A stretch of DNA of 64,000 nucleotides from Arthrobacter gandavensis. Its GTDB lineage: Bacteria > Actinomycetota > Actinomycetes > Actinomycetales > Micrococcaceae. How positions within the stretch are numbered: position 1 is the stretch's first letter; each line of letters starts with the position of its first letter. The notes under the pieces were generated by a model, which saw only the letters and a program-made list of their open reading frames with translations, searched no databases and had not been told where the DNA came from. Below, piece after piece: positions 25,711-32,632 of this stretch. The stretch spans positions 62,001-126,000 of the forward strand of contig NZ_VTFU01000006.1 in assembly GCF_009192735.1 (NCBI RefSeq), in the 5' to 3' direction. A program made the translations under genes and the position numbers.

Positions 25711-26409
25711 ATGACGGACCTCATCGACACCACAGAGATGTATCTGCGCACCATCCTGGAGCTCGAGGAAGAGAACATCGTCGCTCTCCGGGCACGCATC
25801 GCGGAACGGCTGCGCCACTCCGGGCCGACGGTGTCCCAAACAATAGGCCGGATGGAGCGCGACGGACTGGTGGTGGTCTCCGGAAACCGGCACTTGGAGC
25901 TCACCGAACTGGGGCGCCGGCGGGCGACTGAAGTGATGCGCAAGCACCGGCTGGCCGAACGGCTGCTGGCCGACGTGATTGGCCTGGACTGGGCCTACGT
26001 CCACGACGAAGCCTGCCGCTGGGAACACGTGATGAGCGAGCGTGTGGAACGCCGGCTGTATGACCTGCTGGGCCACCCCACCGAATCGCCGTACGGGAAT
26101 CCCATCCCCGGACTGGAAGAAATCGGCGGCATCGCCGCTGAGCTCTTCCATGACGGGGTCACCAGCCTTGTTGCCGCCGTTGCGGCCGCGGAGCCGGGCG
26201 CCAAGCTCAAGCTGGTCCGTCTGGCCGAGCCCGTTCAGGTTGAACCGGAGTTGTTGACCCAGCTGGACGAGGCGGGACTGCGCCCCGGAGCCGAGCTGAC
26301 GGCAGAAGTGGTGGCAGGTTACATCTCAGTCCGCGTGCCCGGCATCGAAGGAGCCCTGGAGCTGCCTCCGGAGGTTGCCTCACACGTGTTTGTATCCACC
26401 GCCGGGTAA
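25711..26409 (+). CDS. Iron-dependent repressor, DtxR/IdeR family
   Basis: This is a 232-residue metal-activated repressor of the DtxR/IdeR type, which with Fe(II) bound represses siderophore and iron-uptake genes. The winged helix-turn-helix (residues 1-70) contains LIDTTEMYLRTILELEEEN and the recognition helix SGPTVSQTIGRMERDGL. All classic metal ligands fall at the DtxR numbering: Met10, Cys102, Glu105 and His106 (primary site) and His79, Glu83 and His98 (ancillary site). An SH3-like C-terminal domain follows (about 160-230). The start at ATG 25711 matches the IdeR N-terminus; the frame upstream to 25624 does not. It is divergent from serC. Iron-handling genes in the window are the siderophore-interacting protein and the ferritin-VIT1 fusion. 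Confidence 0.95.
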   Translation: MTDLIDTTEMYLRTILELEEENIVALRARIAERLRHSGPTVSQTIGRMERDGLVVVSGNRHLELTELGRRRATEVMRKHRLAERLLADVIGLDWAYVHDEACRWEHVMSERVERRLYDLLGHPTESPYGNPIPGLEEIGGIAAELFHDGVTSLVAAVAAAEPGAKLKLVRLAEPVQVEPELLTQLDEAGLRPGAELTAEVVAGYISVRVPGIEGALELPPEVASHVFVSTAG

Positions 26410-26438
26410 CGGAATGGTCTCTTTTGGGCTGTGTCCCC

Positions 26439-26444
26439 TATAGT
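26439..26444 (+). promoter_or_regulatory. Candidate -10 box (TATAGT) of the M23 peptidase transcript
   Basis: TATAGT at 26439-26444 is a good -10 box about 40 bases upstream of the riboswitch. No clear -35 box stands at 17 bases. If used, the transcript starts near 26451 and carries the whole riboswitch in its leader. Confidence 0.4.
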
Positions 26445-26482
26445 GACTTACTGACGTTGAAATAGCACCGTTATCCGGGCCT

Positions 26483-26671
26483 TCCGCCGAACCCTGCCAT
26501 TGGCCCGGAACTACAGACCGTTCAGGCAGGGGCGGAGGACCCATCAACTGGCAGCCACGGCTGCCTTGGGGTGAAGCCTCCAGCATCAGCACGCCGCCGC
26601 ACACGCTGCGGCTGTGGTGAGTGCGGGGCCGAGTTCTCTACTCGAATCCGACAGCTAACTTCGCAGGCATA
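26483..26671 (+). promoter_or_regulatory. Cyclic di-AMP (ydaO-yuaA) riboswitch 1, upstream of M23 peptidase
   Basis: The leader carries the conserved blocks of the ydaO aptamer in order: GCCGAACCC near 26486, GGCGGAGGACCCA near 26531, TTGGGGTGAAGCC near 26566 and CCGACAGCTAACTTCG near 26648, closing with AGGCAT. The last block runs straight into GAGAGG, the ribosome site of the gene, so ligand binding could also mask translation. In actinobacteria this class is known to lie upstream of cell-wall hydrolase and resuscitation-factor genes, and cyclic di-AMP usually lowers expression. Confidence 0.9.
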
Positions 26672-26686
26672 TGAGAGAGGTATATC

Positions 26687-27457
26687 TTGTCGAAGCATGC
26701 TGCCCCGGGCAGGCGCCGCGCGTCCGCACCGGCTATGGCTCCACGACCGAGAAGCGGCCAGCCGACCGGCCGCCGCCGGGCGGAAACAAAGTCCGTGTCC
26801 CTCGGTGACACAGCCCAGAAGGTCGCCATCACCGCAGCGACGTCCGGCCTGATCCTTACGGTCGCCATCCCCACCACCGCCGCCGTCAGCGAACCGGTTC
26901 AGGAAATGCAGCCGGCCGCGGTCGAGGCACCTGTGGTTTCCGCGGACCCGAATGCGAGCGTGGATTTCGAGCGCGCAGCTTTGAGCAGCAAGTTCGATCC
27001 GGACGCGAAGCTGCGCCAGGTGGTGGTGGCCTCCGGCACCGAGATTGCCGCAGGAGCCACCAAGGGCACGCTGGCCACCCCGCTGGCAGCGGAACTGGTG
27101 CAGACCTCCGGGTTCGGCTACCGGGTTAGCCCCATCACCGGAAGCGCCGGCGAGCTGCACCGCGGCCAGGACTTCGCGGCCGCCTGCGGCACCGATGTCA
27201 CCGCGGCTGCTTCGGGCACCGTCACCTTTGCCGGCTGGCACGACGGCGGCGGCGGGAACCGAGTGGTCGTGGACCACGGCAACGGCGTTGAGACCACCTA
27301 TAACCACATGTCCAACCTTGTGGTGGGCGTTGGCGCGACGGTGGAGCGCGGAGACCTTGTGGGAGCCAGCGGCACCACGGGCGCCTCCACGGGCTGCCAC
27401 CTGCACTTTGAGGTCATGGTTAACGGCGACGTAGTGGATCCGCTCGGCTGGTTGTGA
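26687..27457 (+). CDS. M23 family metallopeptidase (peptidoglycan hydrolase)
   Basis: This is a 256-residue exported zinc endopeptidase of the lysostaphin-type M23 family, expected to cut peptidoglycan cross-bridges. The N-terminus is basic and then hydrophobic (VAITAATSGLILTVAIPT, about residues 45-62), consistent with a signal sequence; a spacer (65-140) follows. The catalytic domain (145-256) has the first zinc ligands in LHRGQDFA and the HxH motif in GCHLHFEVM, with a second Cys in AACGT that may form a disulfide with Cys in TGCHLH. The start is TTG 26687 after GAGAGG, which overlaps the end of a cyclic di-AMP riboswitch. The next gene has its own riboswitch, so each is separately controlled. 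Confidence 0.93.
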   Translation: MSKHAAPGRRRASAPAMAPRPRSGQPTGRRRAETKSVSLGDTAQKVAITAATSGLILTVAIPTTAAVSEPVQEMQPAAVEAPVVSADPNASVDFERAALSSKFDPDAKLRQVVVASGTEIAAGATKGTLATPLAAELVQTSGFGYRVSPITGSAGELHRGQDFAAACGTDVTAAASGTVTFAGWHDGGGGNRVVVDHGNGVETTYNHMSNLVVGVGATVERGDLVGASGTTGASTGCHLHFEVMVNGDVVDPLGWL

Positions 27458-27486
27458 CCGCAGGAACATCATTCCGTGACCTGAAC

Positions 27487-27515
27487 GTGACATTCCCGGA
27501 ATCATGTTGTACGCT
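27487..27515 (+). promoter_or_regulatory. Candidate promoter of the NlpC/P60 operon
   Basis: GTGACA (27487-27492) and TACGCT (27510-27515) are separated by 17 bases. The predicted start near 27522 would place riboswitch 2 fully inside the leader. The match is good at -35 (5 of 6) and moderate at -10. Confidence 0.5.
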
Positions 27516-27558
27516 CGTCCTCGTGCCTGATCGGCCAAAGATCGGGCACTCTCGAACA

Positions 27559-27729
27559 GATCGCCGAGCTCTGCCACTGTTTGAGATCCGTTCGCAACAT
27601 CGCATGGCAGAGGCGGGGGAACCACATTCGGGTTTCGCAAGAAGCCCTAGGGGTTAAGTTGCACGGGCCTTACGGTCCAGCAGCCGGGTGACTCCCATCC
27701 GAATCCGACAGCTCACCTCGTAGGCATTG
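27559..27729 (+). promoter_or_regulatory. Cyclic di-AMP (ydaO-yuaA) riboswitch 2, upstream of NlpC/P60 genes
   Basis: A second, diverged copy of the aptamer has GCCGAGCTCTGCC near 27564, GGCAGAGGCGGGGGAACC near 27606, CTAGGGGTTAAGTT near 27648 and CCGACAGCTCACCTCGTAGG near 27706, closing in GGCATT. It differs from copy 1 in most stem sequences while keeping the same conserved loops, so it is an independent aptamer and not a recent duplicate. The ribosome site GGGAGAGG follows directly. Confidence 0.88.
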
Positions 27730-27743
27730 GGAGAGGCAAACTT

Positions 27744-28541
27744 GTGTCATCAGTAGCTCATGGCCGTCGTCGCGCGGCCACCACCCAGACGAGCCCAATT
27801 TCAGCATTATCGCGGGCCGTTACCTCCAACGCTGGAAACCTTGGCCGCCAGGCCGCCGTCGTCGTCGCCGCTTCCGGCCTCGTCCTGGCTGCGGGCCTTC
27901 CCGCCCAGGCCGCCGTCAGCACCGACCGCCAGGCACTTGAGGCCACTCCGCTGAGCGCCGTCACCGCAACCGGAGCCGTATCGGTTTCCGCGCAGGCCCC
28001 GTTCGAGCTGGCAACACTTGAATCCGTTTCGTCGGTTTCCGGTGCTGAGTACCGTGCACAGGTTGCCGCAGAAGAAGCCGCAGCAGCTGCCCAGGCGCAG
28101 CAGGCCCAGCAGGCTGCAGCTGTGCAGACCCAGCAGGCCCCGGCAACCTCCGCCTACACTGCCCCCGCCGCGGCGCCGGCAGCCAACACTCCGGCCCCCG
28201 CCGCTCCGGCTGCTCCGGCACCCGTTGCATCCAGCGGCGTCGGCGCAGCCCTCGTGGCTTCCGCCTACGGCCAGATTGGCGTTGCCCAGGACTGCACCGC
28301 CATGGTTGAAAAGGCACTGCGCTCCATCGGCAAGTCCGTAGGAGACCTCGCACCGGCACAGTTCTACGCCTACGGCACTGTTGTAGGTTCCCCGGAACCC
28401 GGCGACCTCGTCATCACCTCCGGCCACGTAGCGATCTACGTTGGCAACGGCCAGGTCATCAGCGGCGGCTTCGACGGCATGAACACCGTCCTGCACCCGC
28501 TGTCCTACCTCGGCGGCGCAAGCTTCGTCCGCGTCAGCTAA
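27744..28541 (+). CDS. NlpC/P60 family cell-wall hydrolase A
   Basis: This 265-residue exported protein ends in an NlpC/P60 cysteine-peptidase domain that should cleave within the peptide stems of peptidoglycan. The N-terminal region has a hydrophobic signal element (GRQAAVVVAASGLVLAAG, about 32-50, ending in PAQA). A Gln/Ala/Pro-rich linker (about 100-165) follows. The catalytic domain (170-265) has Cys in AQDCTAMVEKAL and His in SGHVAIYVGNGQ. The domain is short, with minimal loops. The start is GTG 27744, eight bases after GAGAGG. It is the first gene of a two-gene unit with the next P60 protein and lies directly behind cyclic di-AMP riboswitch 2. Confidence 0.93.
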   Translation: MSSVAHGRRRAATTQTSPISALSRAVTSNAGNLGRQAAVVVAASGLVLAAGLPAQAAVSTDRQALEATPLSAVTATGAVSVSAQAPFELATLESVSSVSGAEYRAQVAAEEAAAAAQAQQAQQAAAVQTQQAPATSAYTAPAAAPAANTPAPAAPAAPAPVASSGVGAALVASAYGQIGVAQDCTAMVEKALRSIGKSVGDLAPAQFYAYGTVVGSPEPGDLVITSGHVAIYVGNGQVISGGFDGMNTVLHPLSYLGGASFVRVS

Positions 28542-28574
28542 TTCCAGCTGCCAGATAACGGAGATTGCACCCGC

Positions 28575-29393
28575 ATGTCATCGACAACTGAGCGCGCCCG
28601 CCACCGGGCGCCGGTAGAACGCACTGCGCCCCTGACGGCGCTGGCCCACGCCGTAACCGCCAACGCGGGAACGGTCGGACGCCAGGCAGCCGTAGTGGTC
28701 GCCGCCTCGGGCCTCGTGCTGAGTTCCGGTGTGGCAGCCAACGCCTCCGGGTCGAACCCGCTCCGCGATGTTCAGACCAGCGCCCTCGATCTGTCGGCCG
28801 CTGTCCCGCTGACCGTGCCCGAAACCGCCACGGTGAACTTCGACCGCCCCGCAGTGGCCGGCGTCATCGTGGCACCTGACGCAGCCCCGCAGCCGCAGGT
28901 CGCTGTGCAGTCGGACAACAGTGTGCAGTCGGACAACAGTGTGCAGTCGGACAACGCTGTGCAGGCAGATAACACTGTTCAGGTAAATAACACTGCGCAG
29001 GCAGCGGAAGCCGCGGTGACGTCCGCCGGCGCCGGAGCTGTCCAAGGAGCCCCCGCCGCGTCGTCGGGCACTGCAGCGATTATCGCGGCGGCTGCCTACG
29101 CGCAGCTGGGTGTATCGCAGGACTGCACCATGCTGGTCACGAACTCGTTGGCCGCAGCAGGCATCAGCTTCCATGACTGGCCTGCCGGATACCTGTCCCT
29201 GGGCAGCACGGTCAGTGCTTCGCAGGCAGTGCCGGGGGACCTGATCTACTACGCAGACGGTGGCATGGGGATGGCCCACATTGCCGTCTACATCGGCAAC
29301 GGCCAGGCCATCCATGGCGGCTTCAACGGCAATTCGACCGTCGTGGCACCGGCCGAGCTTGGCTCCGGAGGCGTTTACATCCGGGTCGGCTAA
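28575..29393 (+). CDS. NlpC/P60 family cell-wall hydrolase B
   Basis: This is a 272-residue paralogue of the upstream hydrolase. The signal element is nearly the same (GRQAAVVVAASGLVLSSG), followed by a linker whose middle carries five hexapeptide repeats of the type VQSDNS (about residues 111-140). The P60 domain (about 170-272) has Cys in SQDCTMLVTNSL and His in GMAHIAVYIGNGQ. Sequence identity with the upstream protein is high only in the signal and catalytic parts, so the pair arose by an old duplication. It starts at ATG 28575, 33 bases after the upstream stop, and relies on the same promoter and riboswitch. A strong hairpin ends the unit. Confidence 0.93.
   Translation: MSSTTERARHRAPVERTAPLTALAHAVTANAGTVGRQAAVVVAASGLVLSSGVAANASGSNPLRDVQTSALDLSAAVPLTVPETATVNFDRPAVAGVIVAPDAAPQPQVAVQSDNSVQSDNSVQSDNAVQADNTVQVNNTAQAAEAAVTSAGAGAVQGAPAASSGTAAIIAAAAYAQLGVSQDCTMLVTNSLAAAGISFHDWPAGYLSLGSTVSASQAVPGDLIYYADGGMGMAHIAVYIGNGQAIHGGFNGNSTVVAPAELGSGGVYIRVG
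28905..28994 (+). repeat. In-frame 18-bp repeats in hydrolase B linker
   Basis: Five tandem 18-base units, the first three nearly identical (GTGCAGTCGGACAACAGT), the last two diverged, encode (V/Q)(S/A/V)(D/N)N(S/A/T) hexapeptides. The length is a multiple of three, so copy number can change without a frameshift. Confidence 0.85.
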
Positions 29394-29433
29394 GCAGCAG
29401 GCCGCCAGTCGAACCAACCGGTTTTACGCCGGT

Positions 29434-29469
29434 AGTCAAGGGTTCCTCCTTCGGGAGGAACCCTTGACT
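29434..29469. terminator. Strong 16-bp hairpin with TTCG loop
   Basis: AGTCAAGGGTTCCTCC (29434-29449) and GGAGGAACCCTTGACT (29454-29469) pair fully around a TTCG tetraloop, which in RNA is an unusually stable UUCG loop closed by C-G. There is no T-run. It ends the hydrolase operon. Confidence 0.8.
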
Positions 29470-29603
29470 CGTTAAAGACAGGTGCTGCGTTCGGAAATGG
29501 CCAAGACCCGGATCCGGGCATACTCTTTTCCATATCATTCGAAGTTCGTCCTCCGCCGGCGGGATGGCAGCGCCGGCGGACCGGCATGCGAAGAGGACCG
29601 TGC

Positions 29604-30104
29604 ATGCGCACTCTTGTTCTGAACGCAGGCTACGAGCCGCTGGCCGTAGTCAGCTTCCGCCGGGCGCTGGTGCTGGTGCTCTCCGGCAAAGCCAGCGTGA
29701 TTGCGGAGAGTGGTGACCCCGTGGTGGGTCCCACTGAGATTCTTGCCCGCCCGTCAGTGATCCTGCTGCACCGGTACGTGAAGATTCCATACCGGGAAGG
29801 CACAGCCGCCACCCGGCGCGGCGTCCTGCGCCGGGACGCACATCAGTGCGCATACTGCGGGAAAGCAGCGTCGACAGTGGACCATGTCCTCCCCAAATCC
29901 AGGGGAGGCGATGACAGCTGGGAGAACATGGTGGCATGCTGCCTCCGCTGCAACAACGCCAAGGGTGACAGAACCCTGAACCAGCTGGGATGGCAGCTGC
30001 GCTTCCTTCCCCAGCCGCCCCGCGGTGCGCGGTGGCAGATCCGGGAACTCGAGCGGCCGGCACCCCAATGGAATGAATTCCTGGATGCCGGCACCGCGGC
30101 ATGA
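29604..30104 (+). CDS. HNH endonuclease
   Basis: This 166-residue HNH-family protein has the small beta-beta-alpha metal nuclease fold. The core begins CAYCGKAASTVDHVLPKSRGGDD, has the two CXXC zinc pairs (CAYC and CLRC) and the WENMVACCLRCNNAKGDR box. The N-terminal half (residues 1-75, starting MRTLVLNAGYEPLAVVSFRRAL) matches the actinobacterial subgroup that lacks a fused methyltransferase. The start at ATG 29604 has GAGGA before it. The final codon overlaps mobA by four bases, so the two are translationally coupled, an odd partner for a cofactor enzyme. The DNA target is unknown; there is no sign of a restriction system nearby. Confidence 0.9.
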   Translation: MRTLVLNAGYEPLAVVSFRRALVLVLSGKASVIAESGDPVVGPTEILARPSVILLHRYVKIPYREGTAATRRGVLRRDAHQCAYCGKAASTVDHVLPKSRGGDDSWENMVACCLRCNNAKGDRTLNQLGWQLRFLPQPPRGARWQIRELERPAPQWNEFLDAGTAA

Positions 30105-30799
30105 ACGCTTCGACACAACAGGGCTTCCCCCGCTTCAATGCCGTGATCCTGGCCGGCGGGAGGTCCTCACGGCTGGACGGGACACCCAAAGCGCTCCTGC
30201 AGGTGTCCGGCCGGACCTTGCTCGGTATTGCCCTGGACGCCGCCGCCGGGGCTTCCGCCCTGGCCGTGGCGGGACCGGGGAACCTGGCGGCAACCCTTGA
30301 GCATGCCGGAGCGGGCGCCCTGCTGGTGCGGGAGGACCCGCCGTTCTCCGGACCGGCGGCAGCCGTGGCCGCGGCTTTCACGTCACTTGCGCAGCATGAT
30401 GCCGGGGCCGGGCGCGCCACGCCCGACTGGACACTGGTCCTAGCCTGCGACATGCCCTTCATCGCCGCGGCTGTCGACACCCTTCTGGCGGCGGCCGTTG
30501 CTTCGGCTGCGGCGTCAGGGAACGGTAACGGCGCCGGAAACGCACCCGAATCGCTCCTGGCGGTGGATGAAACCGGCCGTGCCCAGCCGTTGGCCGCACT
30601 GTACAGGAGCGCCGAGCTGGGGGAGGCCGTCAGCCAATCCGACAGGCCAGGCGGCTTGGCAAATCTATCGATGAAGAGGCTCCTTGCTAGGGTGCAGTGG
30701 AGGGACGTCTTGGTGCCCGCCCACAGCACAGCGGATGTTGACACGTGGGAGGATGCCCGGCGCTGGTCGGTGGAAGCCGGCCGCCCTGCACAGACCTAA
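30101..30799 (+). CDS. mobA: Molybdenum cofactor guanylyltransferase (MobA-like)
   Basis: This is a 232-residue nucleotidyltransferase of the MobA type. It joins GMP to molybdopterin to make the bis-MGD cofactor used by formate dehydrogenase, nitrate reductase and similar enzymes. The GTP-binding signature LAGGRSSRLDGTPKALL is at residues about 18-34. The metal-binding Asp is in LACDMPF, and the region RAQPLAALYRSA is typical of MobA. The N-terminal half of the fold is complete; the C-terminal part is short. The gene overlaps the HNH gene by four bases and is followed by a DUF6457 gene 41 bases on, then moeA and fdhD, forming a molybdenum cofactor cluster. Confidence 0.88.
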   Translation: MNASTQQGFPRFNAVILAGGRSSRLDGTPKALLQVSGRTLLGIALDAAAGASALAVAGPGNLAATLEHAGAGALLVREDPPFSGPAAAVAAAFTSLAQHDAGAGRATPDWTLVLACDMPFIAAAVDTLLAAAVASAAASGNGNGAGNAPESLLAVDETGRAQPLAALYRSAELGEAVSQSDRPGGLANLSMKRLLARVQWRDVLVPAHSTADVDTWEDARRWSVEAGRPAQT

Positions 30800-30840
30800 G
30801 GCCCGCAGCGTGCGGATGAAGGCCAGCAGAGGAGCAGGAA

Positions 30841-31131
30841 ATGGCAAGCCAGGAAGAACAACTCGAAGCGTGGTGCGGCAGGCTGCTGACCGCCTTGGAG
30901 CTGGAAGGAACCGCGGTGGACGTCGGTGCAGTGCTGCAGCTGGCGTCCGACGCAGCTCATTCAGTGGTGCGTCCGGCCGCTCCGTTGACCACGTTCGTGG
31001 CCGGATTCGCGGCAGGAATGGCGGCGGGCAGCGGACAGGCTGACGACACCGTGGCCATGGGAGCGGCCATGCGTGTGGCGGCCCGCGAATGCAAGAACTA
31101 CGGCGAAACCGGAGGGTTCAATGACAACTGA
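30841..31131 (+). CDS. DUF6457 domain protein
   Basis: This is a 96-residue small helical protein of the DUF6457 family, which as far as I recall is either fused to MobA or encoded next to it in actinobacteria. The domain spans nearly the whole protein, with WCGRLLTALELEGTAVDVGAVLQLASDAAHSV and FVAGFAAGMAAG as recognisable parts. It starts at ATG 30841 after GAGGAGCAGGAA, and the last 11 bases overlap the start of moeA, so translation is coupled. The family has no assigned activity; linkage suggests a helper or regulator of molybdopterin nucleotidyl transfer. Confidence 0.8.
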   Translation: MASQEEQLEAWCGRLLTALELEGTAVDVGAVLQLASDAAHSVVRPAAPLTTFVAGFAAGMAAGSGQADDTVAMGAAMRVAARECKNYGETGGFNDN

Positions 31132-32419
31132 TAATTCCACTCCCGTGATACTGCCGCTCCAGCCCAACTCGCCCTGGGAACAGGCGCGCGGCGTGGCATT
31201 CGCCGCGGGCCGGCCGCTGCCCTATGAGACCGTGCCGCTGGCTGAGGCGCTGGGGCAGGTCCTCGCCGAGGACGTCACCGCACTGCAGCCCGTTCCCCAC
31301 TATGCGTCGTCGGCCATGGACGGCTGGGCCGTGGCCGGCCCGCCGCCGTGGGAGCTGGTCACGCACCAGGAGCCAAAGACCGAGCGGTGGCAGATCCACA
31401 AGGAATCCGGACGACGTCCACTGCAGCCCGGCCAAGCGGTCAGCATCCTCACCGGCGGGATGATCCCTGCCGGGGCCCACAGCGTGCTGCGTTCCGAGAG
31501 CGGCGTGCTTTCCGGCGGAGACACTCCCATGCTGTCCCTCAGCGATGCAGCACGCGCTGATGAGCCCCGGATTGGGGAGCACATCCGGCCCGCCGGAGAA
31601 GAAGCCGCAGCCGGGGACGTGACCATTGCGCGCGGGACGCTGCTGAACCCGGCGCACATTGCCCTGGCCGCGGTCTGCGGCCACGACACCCTGCCGGTCC
31701 TCCGGGCTCCCCGGGTATCACTTCTGCTGACCGGCGACGAAGTTATTGAATATGGGCTGCCCGAGTCCGGCCAGGTGCGGGACACCTTCGGACCGCAGCT
31801 TCCCCAGCTCGTGGCCATGCTGGGCGGACGCATGGACGTTGTCCGCCGCCTGTCGGACCGCTATGAGGACGTGGTGGCGGCGCTGAGCACCGACGCCACG
31901 GATGAAACATCCATTGCCATGTCCTCCGGGGACGTCCTGATCACCACCGGCGGCACCGGACGCTCCGAAGCGGACCATCTGCGCCAGGCGCTGGAGGACA
32001 TGGACGCAGAAATGCTCATCAACGGCATCGCGATGCGTCCGGGCCACCCCACTATGCTGGCCCGCCTTCCGGACGGCCGGCTGCTCGTGGCGCTGCCCGG
32101 CAATCCGCTCGCCGCAATGATGGCGGTATTCACCGTGCTCTCGCCGCTGCTGGCCGGACTCCGGGGTGCTCCGCTGGCACCGGAGCGGCATGTCCTGGTG
32201 GGTGTGGACATTGAGCCGCTCCCCGGGCGCACGCGGCTGGTCCCTTGCAAAATCGAGAACGGGCGGGCCCTTCCGTCGCCGTACTTCCGGTCGGGGATGC
32301 TGCGGGGGATTGCCGACGCGGACGCCGTGATGGTTGTTCCGGAGGCCGGGTGCACCAAGGACGAGGCGATCACGGCGCTGCCCCTGCCCTGGACCGTGAA
32401 CGAACCGCCGGCACACTAG
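31121..32419 (+). CDS. moeA: Molybdopterin molybdotransferase
   Basis: MoeA (432 residues) inserts molybdate into adenylylated molybdopterin. The N-terminal part has SSAMDGWAV, the central domain has TGDEVIEYG, and the substrate-binding domain has the TTGGTGRSEADHLRQAL segment and ALPGNPLAAM. The C-terminal barrel is complete. The start at ATG 31121 lies inside the end of the DUF6457 gene, with GGAGGG upstream, and the upstream frame to 31073 is not part of MoeA. It follows mobA and precedes fdhD by 213 bases. Together these suggest the cell makes a bis-MGD enzyme, though no such enzyme is encoded in the window. Confidence 0.94.
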   Translation: MTTDNSTPVILPLQPNSPWEQARGVAFAAGRPLPYETVPLAEALGQVLAEDVTALQPVPHYASSAMDGWAVAGPPPWELVTHQEPKTERWQIHKESGRRPLQPGQAVSILTGGMIPAGAHSVLRSESGVLSGGDTPMLSLSDAARADEPRIGEHIRPAGEEAAAGDVTIARGTLLNPAHIALAAVCGHDTLPVLRAPRVSLLLTGDEVIEYGLPESGQVRDTFGPQLPQLVAMLGGRMDVVRRLSDRYEDVVAALSTDATDETSIAMSSGDVLITTGGTGRSEADHLRQALEDMDAEMLINGIAMRPGHPTMLARLPDGRLLVALPGNPLAAMMAVFTVLSPLLAGLRGAPLAPERHVLVGVDIEPLPGRTRLVPCKIENGRALPSPYFRSGMLRGIADADAVMVVPEAGCTKDEAITALPLPWTVNEPPAH

Positions 32420-32511
32420 GCAGGGGTATGGCGGAGGCCGGAACGCTGCGTTTGAATGGGCGAGTGGCACTGCGCGGCGCAGCGCTCCGGAAACGGTGCA
32501 TCTGAGTAACA

Positions 32512-32593
32512 GTGCTGCTGAACAACATGAGTGTTGCTGAACAAGATGAGTGTTGCTGAATAACGGCGCCGCTGAACAACAGCGGCGCTGAAC
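32512..32593 (+). repeat. Degenerate tandem repeat between moeA and fdhD
   Basis: GCTGAACAA-type cores recur at 32517, 32536, 32555, 32571 and 32587, with start spacings of 19, 19, 16 and 16 bases. The first two 19-base units (GTGCTGCTGAACAACATGA and GTGTTGCTGAACAAGATGA) differ at two positions. The array lies 40-120 bases upstream of fdhD. A similar array lies at 52481. Confidence 0.75.
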
Positions 32594-32632
32594 GGAACAC
32601 AGGATGAGAAACACAGCGGTGAAGGAGTCGGA

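Noticed and set aside
28905-28994. CRISPR-like array
   Set aside because: Units are 18 bases without unique spacers and lie in frame inside a secreted hydrolase; there are no cas genes.
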